A stretch of 64,000 nt of DNA from Burkholderia sp. BCC0506 (GCF_902833145.1 NZ_CADFEN010000006.1:62001-126000); one strand, 5' to 3'. Positions 30,668 through 39,636 are shown, counted from the first letter of the stretch. A program made the numbers and translations. Notes: generated from the letters alone by a model not told the origin.

Positions 30668-31300
30668 TTAACCGATGCTCGACCACTTCAGCAGCTTCGT
30701 CACGTCCGACTTGATCTTGCTGGGATTCGGGTCTTTCGGGAAACGCATCATCAGGTTGCCGTTCGGGTCGACCATGTAGATGTGGTCGCTGTCCTTCGTG
30801 CCGGCGTCGGCCGGCAGCCACGCGGCCACCGCGGCCGGATCGGCGACGAGCCGGCGCGTGTCCGGGTACGCGTCCAGCACCTTCTGCGGCACCGCGCCCG
30901 CATCGCTGCGCAGCCACACCATCGTGATCCGGTGCCGTTCGCCCGCCTGCGTGACGCGGATCTGGCGCATGAAATAGAGCTTCTGCGCGCAGGCGTCGTC
31001 GCACGCGCTGCGGTCGGTCATCACGAACAGCCAGACCCCGCGCAGCGACGACAGCGGCACCGTCTTGCCGGTTTCGTCGGTGACCTGCAGATCCGCCGGG
31101 ATCGGGCGCTGCGGCTCGATCAGCGTGCCGTAGTTCGTCGAGCCGCCCTTCGGCTTGATCACGTAATAGGTGAAGTACGACGCGATCATCGGTGCGGCGC
31201 ACACGAGACCCAGCAGCACGAGCATCCAGCGGCCGCGCTTGCGGGCCGCGGGCGACATCGGCGCAGCGGCCGGACCCTGACGGGAAGATTGCATGGACAA
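30668..31300 (-). CDS. Membrane-anchored Sco-like protein of the oxidase cluster
   Basis: A 210-residue protein with one N-terminal membrane anchor (about 25-45) and a periplasmic thioredoxin-like domain. It has C-D-D-A-C (Cys100, Cys104), a CxxxC like the copper site of Sco proteins, and a thioredoxin-type strand DHIYMVDPNGNLMMRFP. It lacks the usual lipobox. Position between surf1 and ctaA implies a role in oxidase assembly, probably copper or thiol handling; this is inference. TTG at 31300 has AGAGG at good spacing, while an ATG at 31294 is the alternative start. Confidence 0.75.
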   Translation of the reverse strand: MSMQSSRQGPAAAPMSPAARKRGRWMLVLLGLVCAAPMIASYFTYYVIKPKGGSTNYGTLIEPQRPIPADLQVTDETGKTVPLSSLRGVWLFVMTDRSACDDACAQKLYFMRQIRVTQAGERHRITMVWLRSDAGAVPQKVLDAYPDTRRLVADPAAVAAWLPADAGTKDSDHIYMVDPNGNLMMRFPKDPNPSKIKSDVTKLLKWSSIG

Positions 31301-31354
31301 ATCAGACCTCTCGAAACGAACCCGCGGCGCGCTCGCCGCGTCCTGGCACGACGC

Positions 31355-32065
31355 TCACGCGCCGCCCGACTTCTTCGCCGCACGCCGCGCGGCGTACAGG
31401 CCGAAGCCGAGCGCGGCCGCCGCCATCGCCCACCACTGAAACATGTAACCGTAATTGCGCTCGACGCCGAGCGTCGCCGCCGGCCAGTCGCGCACGAGCT
31501 TGTCGCCGTCGTCGCTCGTCTGCTGGATCACGAACGGCTGCAGCGGCAGCCCGGTTTCCTTCGCATACGCGGCGACGTCGAGGTTCTGGCGGATCTTCTG
31601 GTGCGCGGCCGACCCGCCTTCGCCGAGCTCGAACGCGCGCGACGCGTCGGCGCGCGCGATGCCGACGATCTCGACCTCGCCCGCCGGCGTCGCGAACGGC
31701 TCGATCGCCGTGCGATCGGCGATGTTGCGCGGCAGCCAGCCGCGGTTCACGAGCACGACGCCGCCGCCCGTGAGTTTAAACGGCATCACGACGTAAAAAC
31801 CCGGCTGGTCGTTATACGGCCGATTGTCGAGGAACACCGCCTGCTCGGGCATGAAACGGCCCTTTGCCCGTACGCGATGAAACTCGATCGACGCGAGCGG
31901 AACCGGCTGCGCGCCGATGTCGACGGGCGCCGCCTGCTCGTAGCGCTCGATGCTCGCCTGCAGCGCTTCCTTCTGGTGCGCGCGGTCGCGCTGCCAGAAA
32001 CCGAGGCGAACCGTGACGGCGACGACGACGAGGATCAGCAGCGCAGGCAGCCAGCGAATCTTCAT
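31355..32065 (-). CDS. SURF1 family cytochrome oxidase assembly protein
   Basis: Assists insertion of haem A into subunit I. The 236-residue protein has the SURF1 layout. It has an N-terminal helix (WLPALLILVVVAVTVRLGFWQ), a periplasmic domain with FLDNRPYNDQPGFYVVMPF and VLVNRGWLPRN, and a C-terminal helix with GYMFQWWAMAAAALGFGLY. The start at 32065 is divergent from the small gene at 32150, leaving 84 bases for both promoters. It heads the minus-strand set surf1 to sco. Confidence 0.93.
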   Translation of the reverse strand: MKIRWLPALLILVVVAVTVRLGFWQRDRAHQKEALQASIERYEQAAPVDIGAQPVPLASIEFHRVRAKGRFMPEQAVFLDNRPYNDQPGFYVVMPFKLTGGGVVLVNRGWLPRNIADRTAIEPFATPAGEVEIVGIARADASRAFELGEGGSAAHQKIRQNLDVAAYAKETGLPLQPFVIQQTSDDGDKLVRDWPAATLGVERNYGYMFQWWAMAAAALGFGLYAARRAAKKSGGA

Positions 32066-32149
32066 CGTGCGGCCCGCCCGGCACATGCGCGAAAGCGAAG
32101 TGCGATAATTATCCTCTTCCTTTCGAATTGCCGTCGTCCGGTTCGTGTC

Positions 32150-32359
32150 ATGCACATACTCGTTCCCATCGCCTTCGTCCTCATCATTGCCAGCATGGGC
32201 TCGGCGCTCTACTTCATGATGCACGACCGCGGCCATACGAAGCGCATGGTCTGGTCGCTCGCCACCCGCGTCGGGCTGTCGGTGTCGCTGTTCCTGATCA
32301 TCCTGTTCGCGAACTGGATGGGCTGGATCCATTCGACCGGCCTGCCGATCGGGCGTTGA
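32150..32359 (+). CDS. Twin-transmembrane protein (DUF2909 family)
   Basis: A 69-residue protein made almost entirely of two transmembrane helices (about 3-22 and 42-60) joined by a basic loop (HDRGHTKRMVWSLATR). Small proteins of the DUF2909 type are regularly found between coxC and surf1 in Betaproteobacteria. The function is unknown, though location suggests a link to the aa3 oxidase. It alone is on the plus strand within the cox block. A bidirectional terminator separates it from ctaE. Confidence 0.8.
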   Translation: MHILVPIAFVLIIASMGSALYFMMHDRGHTKRMVWSLATRVGLSVSLFLIILFANWMGWIHSTGLPIGR

Positions 32360-32496
32360 TGTCGATATCGCGCCGGCCGCTGTGACATTTCGCCGCATGG
32401 CCGCGCCACCAAGCAAAAGCGCCGCCTGACTGAGTCGCGGCGGCGCCGGGGCGGTGTCGCTCGCGGGGCTTCGCCGCCGCGCCCGCGACACCAATG

Positions 32497-32531
32497 AAAA
32501 CGGCCCGCGCATCGCTGCGCGGGCCGTTTTT
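32497..32531. terminator. Bidirectional terminator between the DUF2909 gene and ctaE
   Basis: An 11-bp GC stem (32501-32511 with 32516-32526) and a 4-base loop are flanked by AAAA on the left and TTTTT on the right. It serves the two converging genes; ctaE ends 5 bases away. Confidence 0.93.
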
Positions 32532-32535
32532 CCAT

Positions 32536-33393
32536 TTACAGCCAGTAGACGACGACGTACAGGCCGAGCCAGACGACGTCGACGAAGTGCCAGTACCACG
32601 CCGCGCCTTCGAATGCGAAGTGGTGATCGGGCTTGAAGTGGCCGCGGATCATCCGCACCAGCACCACCGCGAGCATCGTGCCGCCGAGGAACACGTGGAA
32701 GCCGTGGAAGCCGGTCAGCAGGAAGAACGTCGAACCGTACACGCCCGAGTTCAGCGTCAGGTTCAGTTCGTTGTACGCGTGGTAGTACTCGAAGCCCTGC
32801 AGGAACAGGAAGCAGATACCGAACACGAGCGTCGCGGCCAGCCATGCGATCGCCTTCTTGCGATGATCGTCGCGCAGCGCGTGGTGCGAGATCGTCAGCG
32901 TCACGCCCGACGACAGCAGGAGCGCGGTGTTCAGCGTCGGGATCGGCCACGGGCCCATCGTCTTGAAGTGACCGGCGAGCGCGGCGGGGCCTTCGTTCGG
33001 CCACACGGCGGAGAAATCCGGCCAGATCAGCTTGTAGTCGAGGCTGCCGAGCTGGTGCAGCGCGATTTCACGCGCATAGAACAGCGCGCCGAAGAACGCG
33101 CCGAAGAACATGACTTCCGAGAAGATGAACCAGCTCATGCTCCAGCGGTACGACTTGTCGACGTTCTTGCCGTAGTGACCGCCCTCCGATTCGGCGATCG
33201 CGTCGCCGAACCAGTGATACAGCGTGAAGAGCAACCACAGCAGGCCGAGCAGCGCCGTAAACGGCGCCCAGTCGTGACCGTTGATCCACAGCGCTACCGA
33301 GCCGAGCATGACCAGCAGGCCGACGGCCGCGCTGATCGGATGCTGCGACGGATGCGGCACGAAATAGTACGGGGTCTGGTTTTGACCGCTCAT
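32536..33393 (-). CDS. ctaE: Cytochrome c oxidase subunit III
   Basis: Third core subunit of the aa3 oxidase. The 285-residue seven-helix protein has the family stretches WFIFSEVMFFGAFFGALFYAR, FEYYHAYNELNLTLNSGVYGSTFFLLTGFHGFHVFLG and FEGAAWYWHFVDVVWLGLYVVVYWL. It is the last gene of the minus-strand operon ctaC, ctaD, small protein, ctaG, DUF2970, ctaE. A 160-base gap before it shows no obvious gene. Confidence 0.97.
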   Translation of the reverse strand: MSGQNQTPYYFVPHPSQHPISAAVGLLVMLGSVALWINGHDWAPFTALLGLLWLLFTLYHWFGDAIAESEGGHYGKNVDKSYRWSMSWFIFSEVMFFGAFFGALFYAREIALHQLGSLDYKLIWPDFSAVWPNEGPAALAGHFKTMGPWPIPTLNTALLLSSGVTLTISHHALRDDHRKKAIAWLAATLVFGICFLFLQGFEYYHAYNELNLTLNSGVYGSTFFLLTGFHGFHVFLGGTMLAVVLVRMIRGHFKPDHHFAFEGAAWYWHFVDVVWLGLYVVVYWL

Positions 33394-33553
33394 GCTTGAT
33401 TCTCCACTTCAGTCCAATTTGTGTACCGGAAACCGCTCCGGCTTTATTTCTTGCGCGGCGAGACCGCCACCGCTCTTTCCTGCACGCCGCGCCGTGGCGC
33501 CGCGCACTGCATTCTTTCGTGGCCGCGGGCCGCTGGCCGCGCGCCGCACGCGC

Positions 33554-33754
33554 TCAACCCACGACGGCACGCACGATCAGGATCAGCACGCCGATGAACA
33601 CGCCGGCCGCGATCAACGCGACGATCAGCACGTGCAGCGGATTGAGCTGCGTCGCGTCGGCCTCCAGGTCGCGCCGCTTGCGCACCCCGAAAAACGACCA
33701 CAGCACCGCTTTCAGCGCCTGGCCGAACGTTCCGCTACGCTTGACCTCCGTCAT
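33554..33754 (-). CDS. DUF2970 small membrane protein
   Basis: A 66-residue protein with a cytoplasmic N-terminal part (QALKAVLWSFFGVRKRRDLEADATQLNP) and one C-terminal transmembrane helix (HVLIVALIAAGVFIGVLILIV). The W-S-F-F-G-V-R-K motif and the layout match the DUF2970 family, often found between ctaG and ctaE in Betaproteobacteria. I chose the ATG at 33754 over one 39 bases upstream because it fits the family N-terminus. Probable oxidase assembly factor, by position only. Confidence 0.82.
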   Translation of the reverse strand: MTEVKRSGTFGQALKAVLWSFFGVRKRRDLEADATQLNPLHVLIVALIAAGVFIGVLILIVRAVVG

Positions 33755-33770
33755 CGCCCCGCCTCCGTCG

Positions 33771-34382
33771 TCATGCGTCCGGCTTCGCCGCACCCTGCGC
33801 CGCCGCCGTACTGCGCTGCGCCGGTGCCGGCGTGGCCGGGGTATTCAGCTCGAAGAACGTGTACGACAGCGTGATCGTCTTCACGTCCTTCGGCAATTTC
33901 GGGTCGATCACGAACACCACCGGCATCTTGCGCGACTCGTTCGCGGTCAGCGTCTGCTGCGTGAAGCAAAAGCACTCGATCTTCTTGAAGAACTCCGTCG
34001 CCTGCTTCGGCGCGTAGCTCGGAATCGCCTGCGCGACGACCGGCCGGCCCTGCCCGTTCGTCACGTCGTACACGATCGTCGTCAGTTCGCCCGGGTGCAC
34101 GTCGAGGCTGTTGTGCTCCGGCTTGAACCCGAGCGGCCCGCGTGCGTTCGCGTCGAACTCGACCGACACCGTGCGGCTATAGTCGACCTGCGAGTTCTTC
34201 ACCTCGCGCGCGCTGACATCGCGCTGCACCAGGTTGTTGATGCCGGTGATCTGGCAGATCGCCCGATACATCGGGATCAGCGCGAAGCCGAAACCGAACA
34301 TCAGCCCGGCCACGACGAAGAGCTTCACCAGCATCGAACGATTGAACGCGCGATCCACGGCGCCCTCTTCCGGCTTCGACAT
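33771..34382 (-). CDS. ctaG: Cytochrome c oxidase assembly protein CtaG/Cox11
   Basis: Copper chaperone for the CuB site of subunit I. The 203-residue protein has an N-terminal membrane helix (about 19-38, ending in PMYRAICQITG) and a periplasmic immunoglobulin-like domain. The copper-binding C-F-C-F motif (Cys137, Cys139) follows KKIE. FVIDPKLPKDVKTITLSYTFFE is the conserved last strand. An Ala/Pro-rich tail follows. It lies between the 46-residue assembly protein gene and the DUF2970 gene. Confidence 0.96.
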   Translation of the reverse strand: MSKPEEGAVDRAFNRSMLVKLFVVAGLMFGFGFALIPMYRAICQITGINNLVQRDVSAREVKNSQVDYSRTVSVEFDANARGPLGFKPEHNSLDVHPGELTTIVYDVTNGQGRPVVAQAIPSYAPKQATEFFKKIECFCFTQQTLTANESRKMPVVFVIDPKLPKDVKTITLSYTFFELNTPATPAPAQRSTAAAQGAAKPDA

Positions 34383-34418
34383 ACGACGACTTCCCTCGCT
34401 ACTGCGTCAGTTACTGCA

Positions 34419-34559
34419 TCAGTGGGTGGACAGCCACCACTGCTTGATCACGACACCCACAAAAAAAACGGCGGCGATGACGAGCAGGGTGAGGCCGAGC
34501 CGCTTGTTGCCCGCGCGGATCTGCTCGGGCGTTCGTCTTTCTTGTGGATTCCGGGTCAT
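34419..34559 (-). CDS. Cytochrome oxidase small assembly protein (46 aa)
   Basis: A 46-residue protein with a polar N-terminus (MTRNPQERRTPEQIRAGNKR) and one transmembrane helix (LGLTLLVIAAVFFVGVVIKQWW). It sits between ctaD and ctaG, a position occupied by an annotated family of small oxidase assembly proteins in Burkholderiales. The N-R-R-T-P-E-Q-x-R-x-x-N-x-R-L-G pattern is what I recognise. The longer frame that contains it upstream runs through ctaD in another phase and is not real. Function is inferred from position. Confidence 0.82.
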   Translation of the reverse strand: MTRNPQERRTPEQIRAGNKRLGLTLLVIAAVFFVGVVIKQWWLSTH

Positions 34560-34650
34560 CTGAAACTTCGTTGAAACTTCACTGATCCATCGATTCGGCG
34601 CCCGCCGCGCCTGCCTGCGCGGCAGGCAGCGGCGGAGCGCTCGATGAAAC

Positions 34651-36258
34651 TTATTCGACGTGCGGCGGTTGCTCGAACGTATGGAAAGGAGCCGGGCTCG
34701 GCACCGTCCACTCGAGGCCCGTCGCGCCATCCCACGGCTTGTCCGACGCCTTTTCCAGCTCGCCGCCGCCACGGTAGGCCGGCAGCGCGACCGCGAACAG
34801 GAAGTACACCTGCGCGAGGCCGAAGCCGAATGCGCCGATCGTCGCCACCTGGTTGAAGTCCGTGAACTGCGCCGGGTAGTCCGCATAGCGGCGCGGCATG
34901 CCCGCGAGACCGACGAAGTGCATCGGGAAGAACGTCAGGTTGAAGAAGATCATCGACGCCCAGAAGTGGATCTTGCCGCGCGTCTCGTTGTACATCCAGC
35001 CCGTCCACTTCGGCGCCCAGTAGTACCAGCCCGAGAACAGCGCGAACAGCGAACCGGCCACCAGCACGTAGTGGAAGTGCGCGACCACGAAGTAGGTGCC
35101 GTGATACTGGATGTCGAGCGGCGCCATCGCGAGCATCAGGCCCGTCAGGCCGCCGAACGTGAACACGAACAGGAAGCCGATCGCGAACAGCATCGGGGTT
35201 TCGAACGTCATCGAGCCGCGCCACATCGTCGCGAGCCAGTTGAACACCTTCACGCCTGTCGGCACCGCGATCAGCATCGTCGCGTACATGAAGAACAGCT
35301 GGCCGGTGACCGGCATGCCCGTCGCGAACATGTGGTGCGCCCAGACCATGAACGACAGGATCGCGATCGATGCCGTCGCGTACACCATCGAGCTATAGCC
35401 GAACAGCGTCTTGCGCGCGAACGCCGGGATCACCTGCGACACGATCCCGAACGCCGGCAGAATCATGATGTACACCTCGGGGTGGCCGAAGAACCAGAAG
35501 ATGTGCTGGTACATCACCGGGTCGCCGCCGCCGGCCGCGTTGAAGAACGACGTGCCGAAGTGGCGGTCGAACAGCACCATCGTGATCGCGCCTGCCAGGA
35601 CCGGCATCACGGCGATCAGCAGGTACGCGGTGATCAGCCACGTCCACGCGAACATCGGCATCTTCATCAGCGTCATGCCCGGTGCGCGCATGTTCAGGAT
35701 CGTCACGACGATGTTGATGCCGCCCATGATCGACGATGCGCCCATGATGTGGACCGCGAAGATCGCGAAGTCCATGCCCGGGCCCATCTGCGTCGACAGC
35801 GGTGCGTACAGCGTCCAGCCGGCAGCCGTCGCGCCGCCCGGCGCGAAGAACGAACCGACCAGCAGCACGGCCGCGACCGGCAGCAGCCAGAAGCTGAAGT
35901 TGTTCATCCGCGCGAACGCCATGTCGGATGCGCCGATCTGCAGCGGAATCATCCAGTTCGCGAAGCCGACGAACGCCGGCATGATCGCGCCGAACACCAT
36001 GATCAGGCCGTGCATCGTCGTGAGTTCGTTGAAGAACTCCGGACGCATGATCTGCAGGCCCGGCTCGAACAGCTCGGCGCGGATGCCGAGCGCCATCACG
36101 CCGCCCGACAGGAACATGATGAACGAGAACAGCAGGTACAGCGTACCGATGTCCTTGTGGTTGGTGGCGAACAGCCAGCGACGCCAGCCGTGCGGGGCTT
36201 CGTGCGCGTGGTCGTCGTGCGCGTGGTCCGCGGCTACGTCGTGCCCGATGCTAGACAT
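34651..36258 (-). CDS. ctaD: Cytochrome c oxidase subunit I
   Basis: Catalytic subunit of the aa3-type oxidase that reduces oxygen and pumps protons. The 535-residue twelve-helix protein has the low-spin haem region LTTMHGLIMVFGAIMP. WFFGHPEVYIMILPAFGIVSQ holds the CuB ligand His and the cross-linked Tyr-type H-P-E-V-Y motif. VWAHHMFATG supplies further CuB histidines, and VAHFHYVLVAGSLF supplies the haem ligands. NWMIPLQIGASDMAFARMNNFSFW is the D-channel region. The gene follows ctaC by 43 bases. Confidence 0.98.
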   Translation of the reverse strand: MSSIGHDVAADHAHDDHAHEAPHGWRRWLFATNHKDIGTLYLLFSFIMFLSGGVMALGIRAELFEPGLQIMRPEFFNELTTMHGLIMVFGAIMPAFVGFANWMIPLQIGASDMAFARMNNFSFWLLPVAAVLLVGSFFAPGGATAAGWTLYAPLSTQMGPGMDFAIFAVHIMGASSIMGGINIVVTILNMRAPGMTLMKMPMFAWTWLITAYLLIAVMPVLAGAITMVLFDRHFGTSFFNAAGGGDPVMYQHIFWFFGHPEVYIMILPAFGIVSQVIPAFARKTLFGYSSMVYATASIAILSFMVWAHHMFATGMPVTGQLFFMYATMLIAVPTGVKVFNWLATMWRGSMTFETPMLFAIGFLFVFTFGGLTGLMLAMAPLDIQYHGTYFVVAHFHYVLVAGSLFALFSGWYYWAPKWTGWMYNETRGKIHFWASMIFFNLTFFPMHFVGLAGMPRRYADYPAQFTDFNQVATIGAFGFGLAQVYFLFAVALPAYRGGGELEKASDKPWDGATGLEWTVPSPAPFHTFEQPPHVE

Positions 36259-36301
36259 GAGAATCTCCTAATGCGAATACGTCGACTAACTCAGCGACAC
36301 G

Positions 36302-37870
36302 TCAAGCCGCCGGGCCGATCTCGACACGCCGGGCTTCCTTCGCGTCAGCCCCGCCCGTGATCGTTTCCGGCTTTTTGAGAATAATGTGGTCTTCCGCCAC
36401 GCCTGCTGCCTTCAGCGCATCGCGCACGGCCTGCGCCCGATGTTTCGCCAGTTCGGCGTTCGCGTCGGCCGAGCCCGTCTTGTCGGTGAAGCCCGACAGC
36501 GCGAGCTTCGCGTCCGGATGCGCCTTCGCATAGTCGACCGCGGCGGCAATCGCCGCCTTCGCGTCGGCCGGCAGCACGCTCTTGCCCGTCTCGAAGTAGA
36601 TCGTCGACAACGCGGCCGATGCCGCTGCCGCCGGCTGCTCGGCGCCCGACGCGGCTTGCGCCGGCGCCGAAGCCGCTTCCGCCGGGGCCGCTGCCGCGCC
36701 CGCCGCGTCTTCCGGCATCTTGCCGTTGCGCGCGTCGGCCACTTGCTTCGGCTGCAGCAGGTCGTTCTTGTGGTTGCCCCACGAATTGCGTTCGTACGTG
36801 ACGACCGAAGCGATGTCGAGGTCCGACAGCGACGCCCACGACGGCATCGCGCCCTTGCCGTGCAGCACGCGCTCGACGTGCGCGGCGATCGGGCCGTTCA
36901 CGATCGGGCTGCCGTCCATCGCCGGGAACGCGCCGAGGCCCTTGCCGTTCACCTGGTGGCAGGCCGCGCAGTTCGCCTTGTAGACTTCCTCGCCGTGCGC
37001 GACGAGTTCGGCCATCGTGTAGACCTTGTTCGGATCGACCGACGCGCTGGCCAGCTTGGCCTTCTGCGCGGTGACCCACTTCGCGTAGTCGTCTTCCGAC
37101 AGCACTTCGACCACGACCGGCATGTACGCGTGCTCCTTGCCGCACAGTTCGGTACAGAAGCCGCGGAACGTGCCGACCTTGTCGGCCTTGAACCACGTGT
37201 CGCGCACGAAGCCGGGAATCGCGTCCTGCTTCACGCCGAACGCGGGCACGTACCACGAGTGGACGACGTCGTTCGCGGTCGTGATGATGCGGATCTTCTT
37301 GTTGACCGGCACGACGAGCGGGTTGTCGACTTCCTGCAGATAGGTGTCGGTGATCGGCTTCTTGCCCATCACTTCGTCGCGCGGGGTGGTCAGCGTCGAC
37401 AGGAAGCCGATGCCCTCGCCCGGGCCCTTCACGTAGTCGTAGCCCCACTTCCACTGGTAGCCGGTGACCTTGATCGTGAGATCGGCGTTCGTCGTGTCCT
37501 TCATCGCGACGACGGCCTTCGTCGCCGGCAGCGCCATCAGCACGACGATGACGAACGGCACGATCGTCCAGATGATCTCGACGGTCGTGCTTTCATGGAA
37601 ATTGGCGGCCTTGTGGCCCTTGGATTTGCGGTGCGCGAAGATCGAATAGAACATCACGCCGAACACGCCGACGAAGATCACCGTACACAGGATCAGCATC
37701 ATCGTGTGGAGATCGTAGAGCTCCTCGGCGATCTTCGTGACAGGCGGCTGAAAGTTGATCTCGTTGACACGGGGGCCGCCCGGGCTATCACCGACCGCCA
37801 GGGCCGCACCGGCAAAGAGCAATCCGCTGCATGCCAGCACGCCCGTGAGGGCTCGCTTGATTGTTTTCAT
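36302..37870 (-). CDS. ctaC: Cytochrome c oxidase subunit II fused to cytochrome c and OmpA domains
   Basis: Accepts electrons from cytochrome c and passes them to subunit I. The 522-residue protein has, in order: a signal peptide (1-25); two membrane helices (about 57-78 and 97-118); and the CuA domain with ligands H204, C239, E241, C243, H247 and M250. A cytochrome c domain follows, with C301-A-A-C304-H305 and a likely axial M343. After an Ala/Pro linker (about 390-420) comes an OmpA-like peptidoglycan-binding domain with TIYFETGKSVLPADAK and LSGFTDKTGSADANAELAKHRA. The COX2-cytochrome c fusion is common; the OmpA extension is not. The ATG at 37870 has AAGGA upstream. Confidence 0.95.
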   Translation of the reverse strand: MKTIKRALTGVLACSGLLFAGAALAVGDSPGGPRVNEINFQPPVTKIAEELYDLHTMMLILCTVIFVGVFGVMFYSIFAHRKSKGHKAANFHESTTVEIIWTIVPFVIVVLMALPATKAVVAMKDTTNADLTIKVTGYQWKWGYDYVKGPGEGIGFLSTLTTPRDEVMGKKPITDTYLQEVDNPLVVPVNKKIRIITTANDVVHSWYVPAFGVKQDAIPGFVRDTWFKADKVGTFRGFCTELCGKEHAYMPVVVEVLSEDDYAKWVTAQKAKLASASVDPNKVYTMAELVAHGEEVYKANCAACHQVNGKGLGAFPAMDGSPIVNGPIAAHVERVLHGKGAMPSWASLSDLDIASVVTYERNSWGNHKNDLLQPKQVADARNGKMPEDAAGAAAAPAEAASAPAQAASGAEQPAAAASAALSTIYFETGKSVLPADAKAAIAAAVDYAKAHPDAKLALSGFTDKTGSADANAELAKHRAQAVRDALKAAGVAEDHIILKKPETITGGADAKEARRVEIGPAA

Positions 37871-37950
37871 AGCATCCTTACCCAAAATTTCCATTCAAAC
37901 CCTCCCCCGTCGCAAGCCACCGGCGCGTTCCGGCCGATGACTGCGCCTCG

Positions 37951-38436
37951 TCAGCCGCAGCGCCTGAGCGACACGCGCAGTTCGTCGGCGAACTGCGCAC
38001 GCTTGTACTGCGCGAGATGCTGCCCGATCACGACGGTCTGCCCGCGCGATACCAGCCGAATCGGATCGCGTGGCGTCGCACCCGGCTCGACCCGCACCCA
38101 GCGCGGGTTGAATTCGATCTGCGTGAGCCGCTCCGCATCCATTCGCTCGATCACGAGCCGGTGCGGAAACAGCCTGATGCGCTCGTAGTCGACCGCATGG
38201 CGAGCATGGATCGCGAATGCGACACCCACCGCCAGCAACTCGATTCCGGTGAAGGGCATGACGAGCCAGGCCCCTCTCCACATCAGCAACGCCGCGATCA
38301 CCAGCGAGAAGCCCGCGAGCGACGCGTAGAACAGCACGAACTGGCGTGGCGACACCGAACAGTTGCGTTTCATCAGCCAGTCTTCGAGGACCGGTTCGCT
38401 GTCCGCCGTCTCCGCCAAAACCCTCGCTGCTTCCAT
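37951..38436 (-). CDS. DUF2244 membrane protein
   Basis: A 161-residue protein with a polar start (MEAARVLAETADSEPVLEDWLMKRNCSVSPRQF) and two adjacent transmembrane helices (about 33-75). A C-terminal globular part follows (ERIRLFPHRLVIERM..FNPRWVRVE). The N-C-S-x-S-P-R-Q tail before the first helix and the R-Y/W-V-R-V-E strand match the DUF2244 family, usually encoded next to cox operons. The ATG at 38436 has an AGGCGG site; earlier starts add unrelated residues. It lies 80 bases before ctaC on the same strand. Function unknown. Confidence 0.8.
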   Translation of the reverse strand: MEAARVLAETADSEPVLEDWLMKRNCSVSPRQFVLFYASLAGFSLVIAALLMWRGAWLVMPFTGIELLAVGVAFAIHARHAVDYERIRLFPHRLVIERMDAERLTQIEFNPRWVRVEPGATPRDPIRLVSRGQTVVIGQHLAQYKRAQFADELRVSLRRCG

Positions 38437-38670
38437 CGCCGCCTCACGCGAATGGCATGCGATGCATGCCTGCATCGGACTCGTCGCCCCGTATTGCGGG
38501 GACCCCGGGACGACAAGCTGACGCATTATAGGCGGGTTCAATGGCATCCACAAGCAAGCGCCTATCGCCCGCCAAGCCAAGCGCGACAAGCTTTCCGGCC
38601 GTTTTTGCCGCCAATTCGACCCCGCTTTGCACCGCTAATTTCAGACATAACAAAACCCCTCTTTACCGCT

Positions 38671-39636
38671 TTACCGATTCTTCGGGCGCCCCTTGCCGAT
38701 GTCCTCGATGCGCACGATCCCGTGCCCTTCCGCGGTCGTGCGCGGCACGGCCTTCCATGCGTGGCCGTAGATCACCTCGAAGGTGAGCGGGATCGTGCCG
38801 TCGTCGCGCCGGCGCGCGTCCAGCGCGTCGCCGAGCGCCGCGCGAAAGCGCCGCGCCGCGTGCTGCGGCGCCGGGCGCCCGAACGGATAGGCGCCCCAGC
38901 GGCGCACGTCGGCCAGCAGGGAATCGGGGGATCTGTAGGTGACGGTCAGCACTTCCTGGTCCATCACGGGAATCTCGAAGCCGCTCTCGACGAGCATGTC
39001 GCCGAGGTCGTGCATGTCGACGAAATCGATCACGCGCGCGGCGGGCGGTGCGATGCCGAGCGCCGCTTCGGCGTCCGCGCAGGCCGCGCGCAGCTCGCGC
39101 AGCGTGTCGGGGCCGAGCGTGCTGAACATCAGCAGGCCGTTCACGCGCAGCACGCGCTGCCATTCGGGCAGCACCGTGTCGGGACGCGAATGCCAGTGGA
39201 GCGCGAGATTCGACCAGATCAGGTCGAACGCGCCGCCCGGGAACGGCAGCGCGGCGAAATCGGCCTGCGCGACGCGCGGGCCGCGCTGGCCCAGCGCCCG
39301 GCCGAGCGACGCCGGCAGCCAGCGGCGCCAGTTGGTCTGCTCGACCTCGCGCCGGCCGGCCCGCGCGAGCATCGCGCCGGACAGGTCCACGCCGAACACC
39401 GGCGCCTCCGGAAAGCGCGCGCGCAGCGCCGGCAGGTCGTCGCCCGGGCCGCAGCCCGCATCGAGCACGGCCGCGGGGCTCACCTTGATGTATTCGAGGC
39501 GCTCGTTCATCCGCTGCGCGATCTCGCGCGGCAGGAACGCAACCGCATCGAACGTGGCGGCACGGCGGTCGAAGATCCGCCGCAGGCGCCTGGCGTCATT
39601 GGCCGGACGGCCGGTTGGAGTCGAAGCTGGGGACAT
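38671..39636 (-). CDS. SAM-dependent methyltransferase, BioC-like
   Basis: A 321-residue class I methyltransferase with SAM-binding motif VLDAGCGPGDDLPAL, then FGVDLSGAMLARA, then FDLIWSNLALHWHSRPDTVLPEWQRVLRVNG. This arrangement is typical of BioC, which methylates malonyl-ACP or malonyl-CoA at the start of biotin synthesis. No other bio gene is nearby, so the substrate assignment is tentative. I use the ATG at 39636 (MSPASTPTGRP); an earlier start at 39684 is possible and neither has a good ribosome binding site. It is divergent from comF with 81 bases between them. Confidence 0.75.
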   Translation of the reverse strand: MSPASTPTGRPANDARRLRRIFDRRAATFDAVAFLPREIAQRMNERLEYIKVSPAAVLDAGCGPGDDLPALRARFPEAPVFGVDLSGAMLARAGRREVEQTNWRRWLPASLGRALGQRGPRVAQADFAALPFPGGAFDLIWSNLALHWHSRPDTVLPEWQRVLRVNGLLMFSTLGPDTLRELRAACADAEAALGIAPPAARVIDFVDMHDLGDMLVESGFEIPVMDQEVLTVTYRSPDSLLADVRRWGAYPFGRPAPQHAARRFRAALGDALDARRRDDGTIPLTFEVIYGHAWKAVPRTTAEGHGIVRIEDIGKGRPKNR

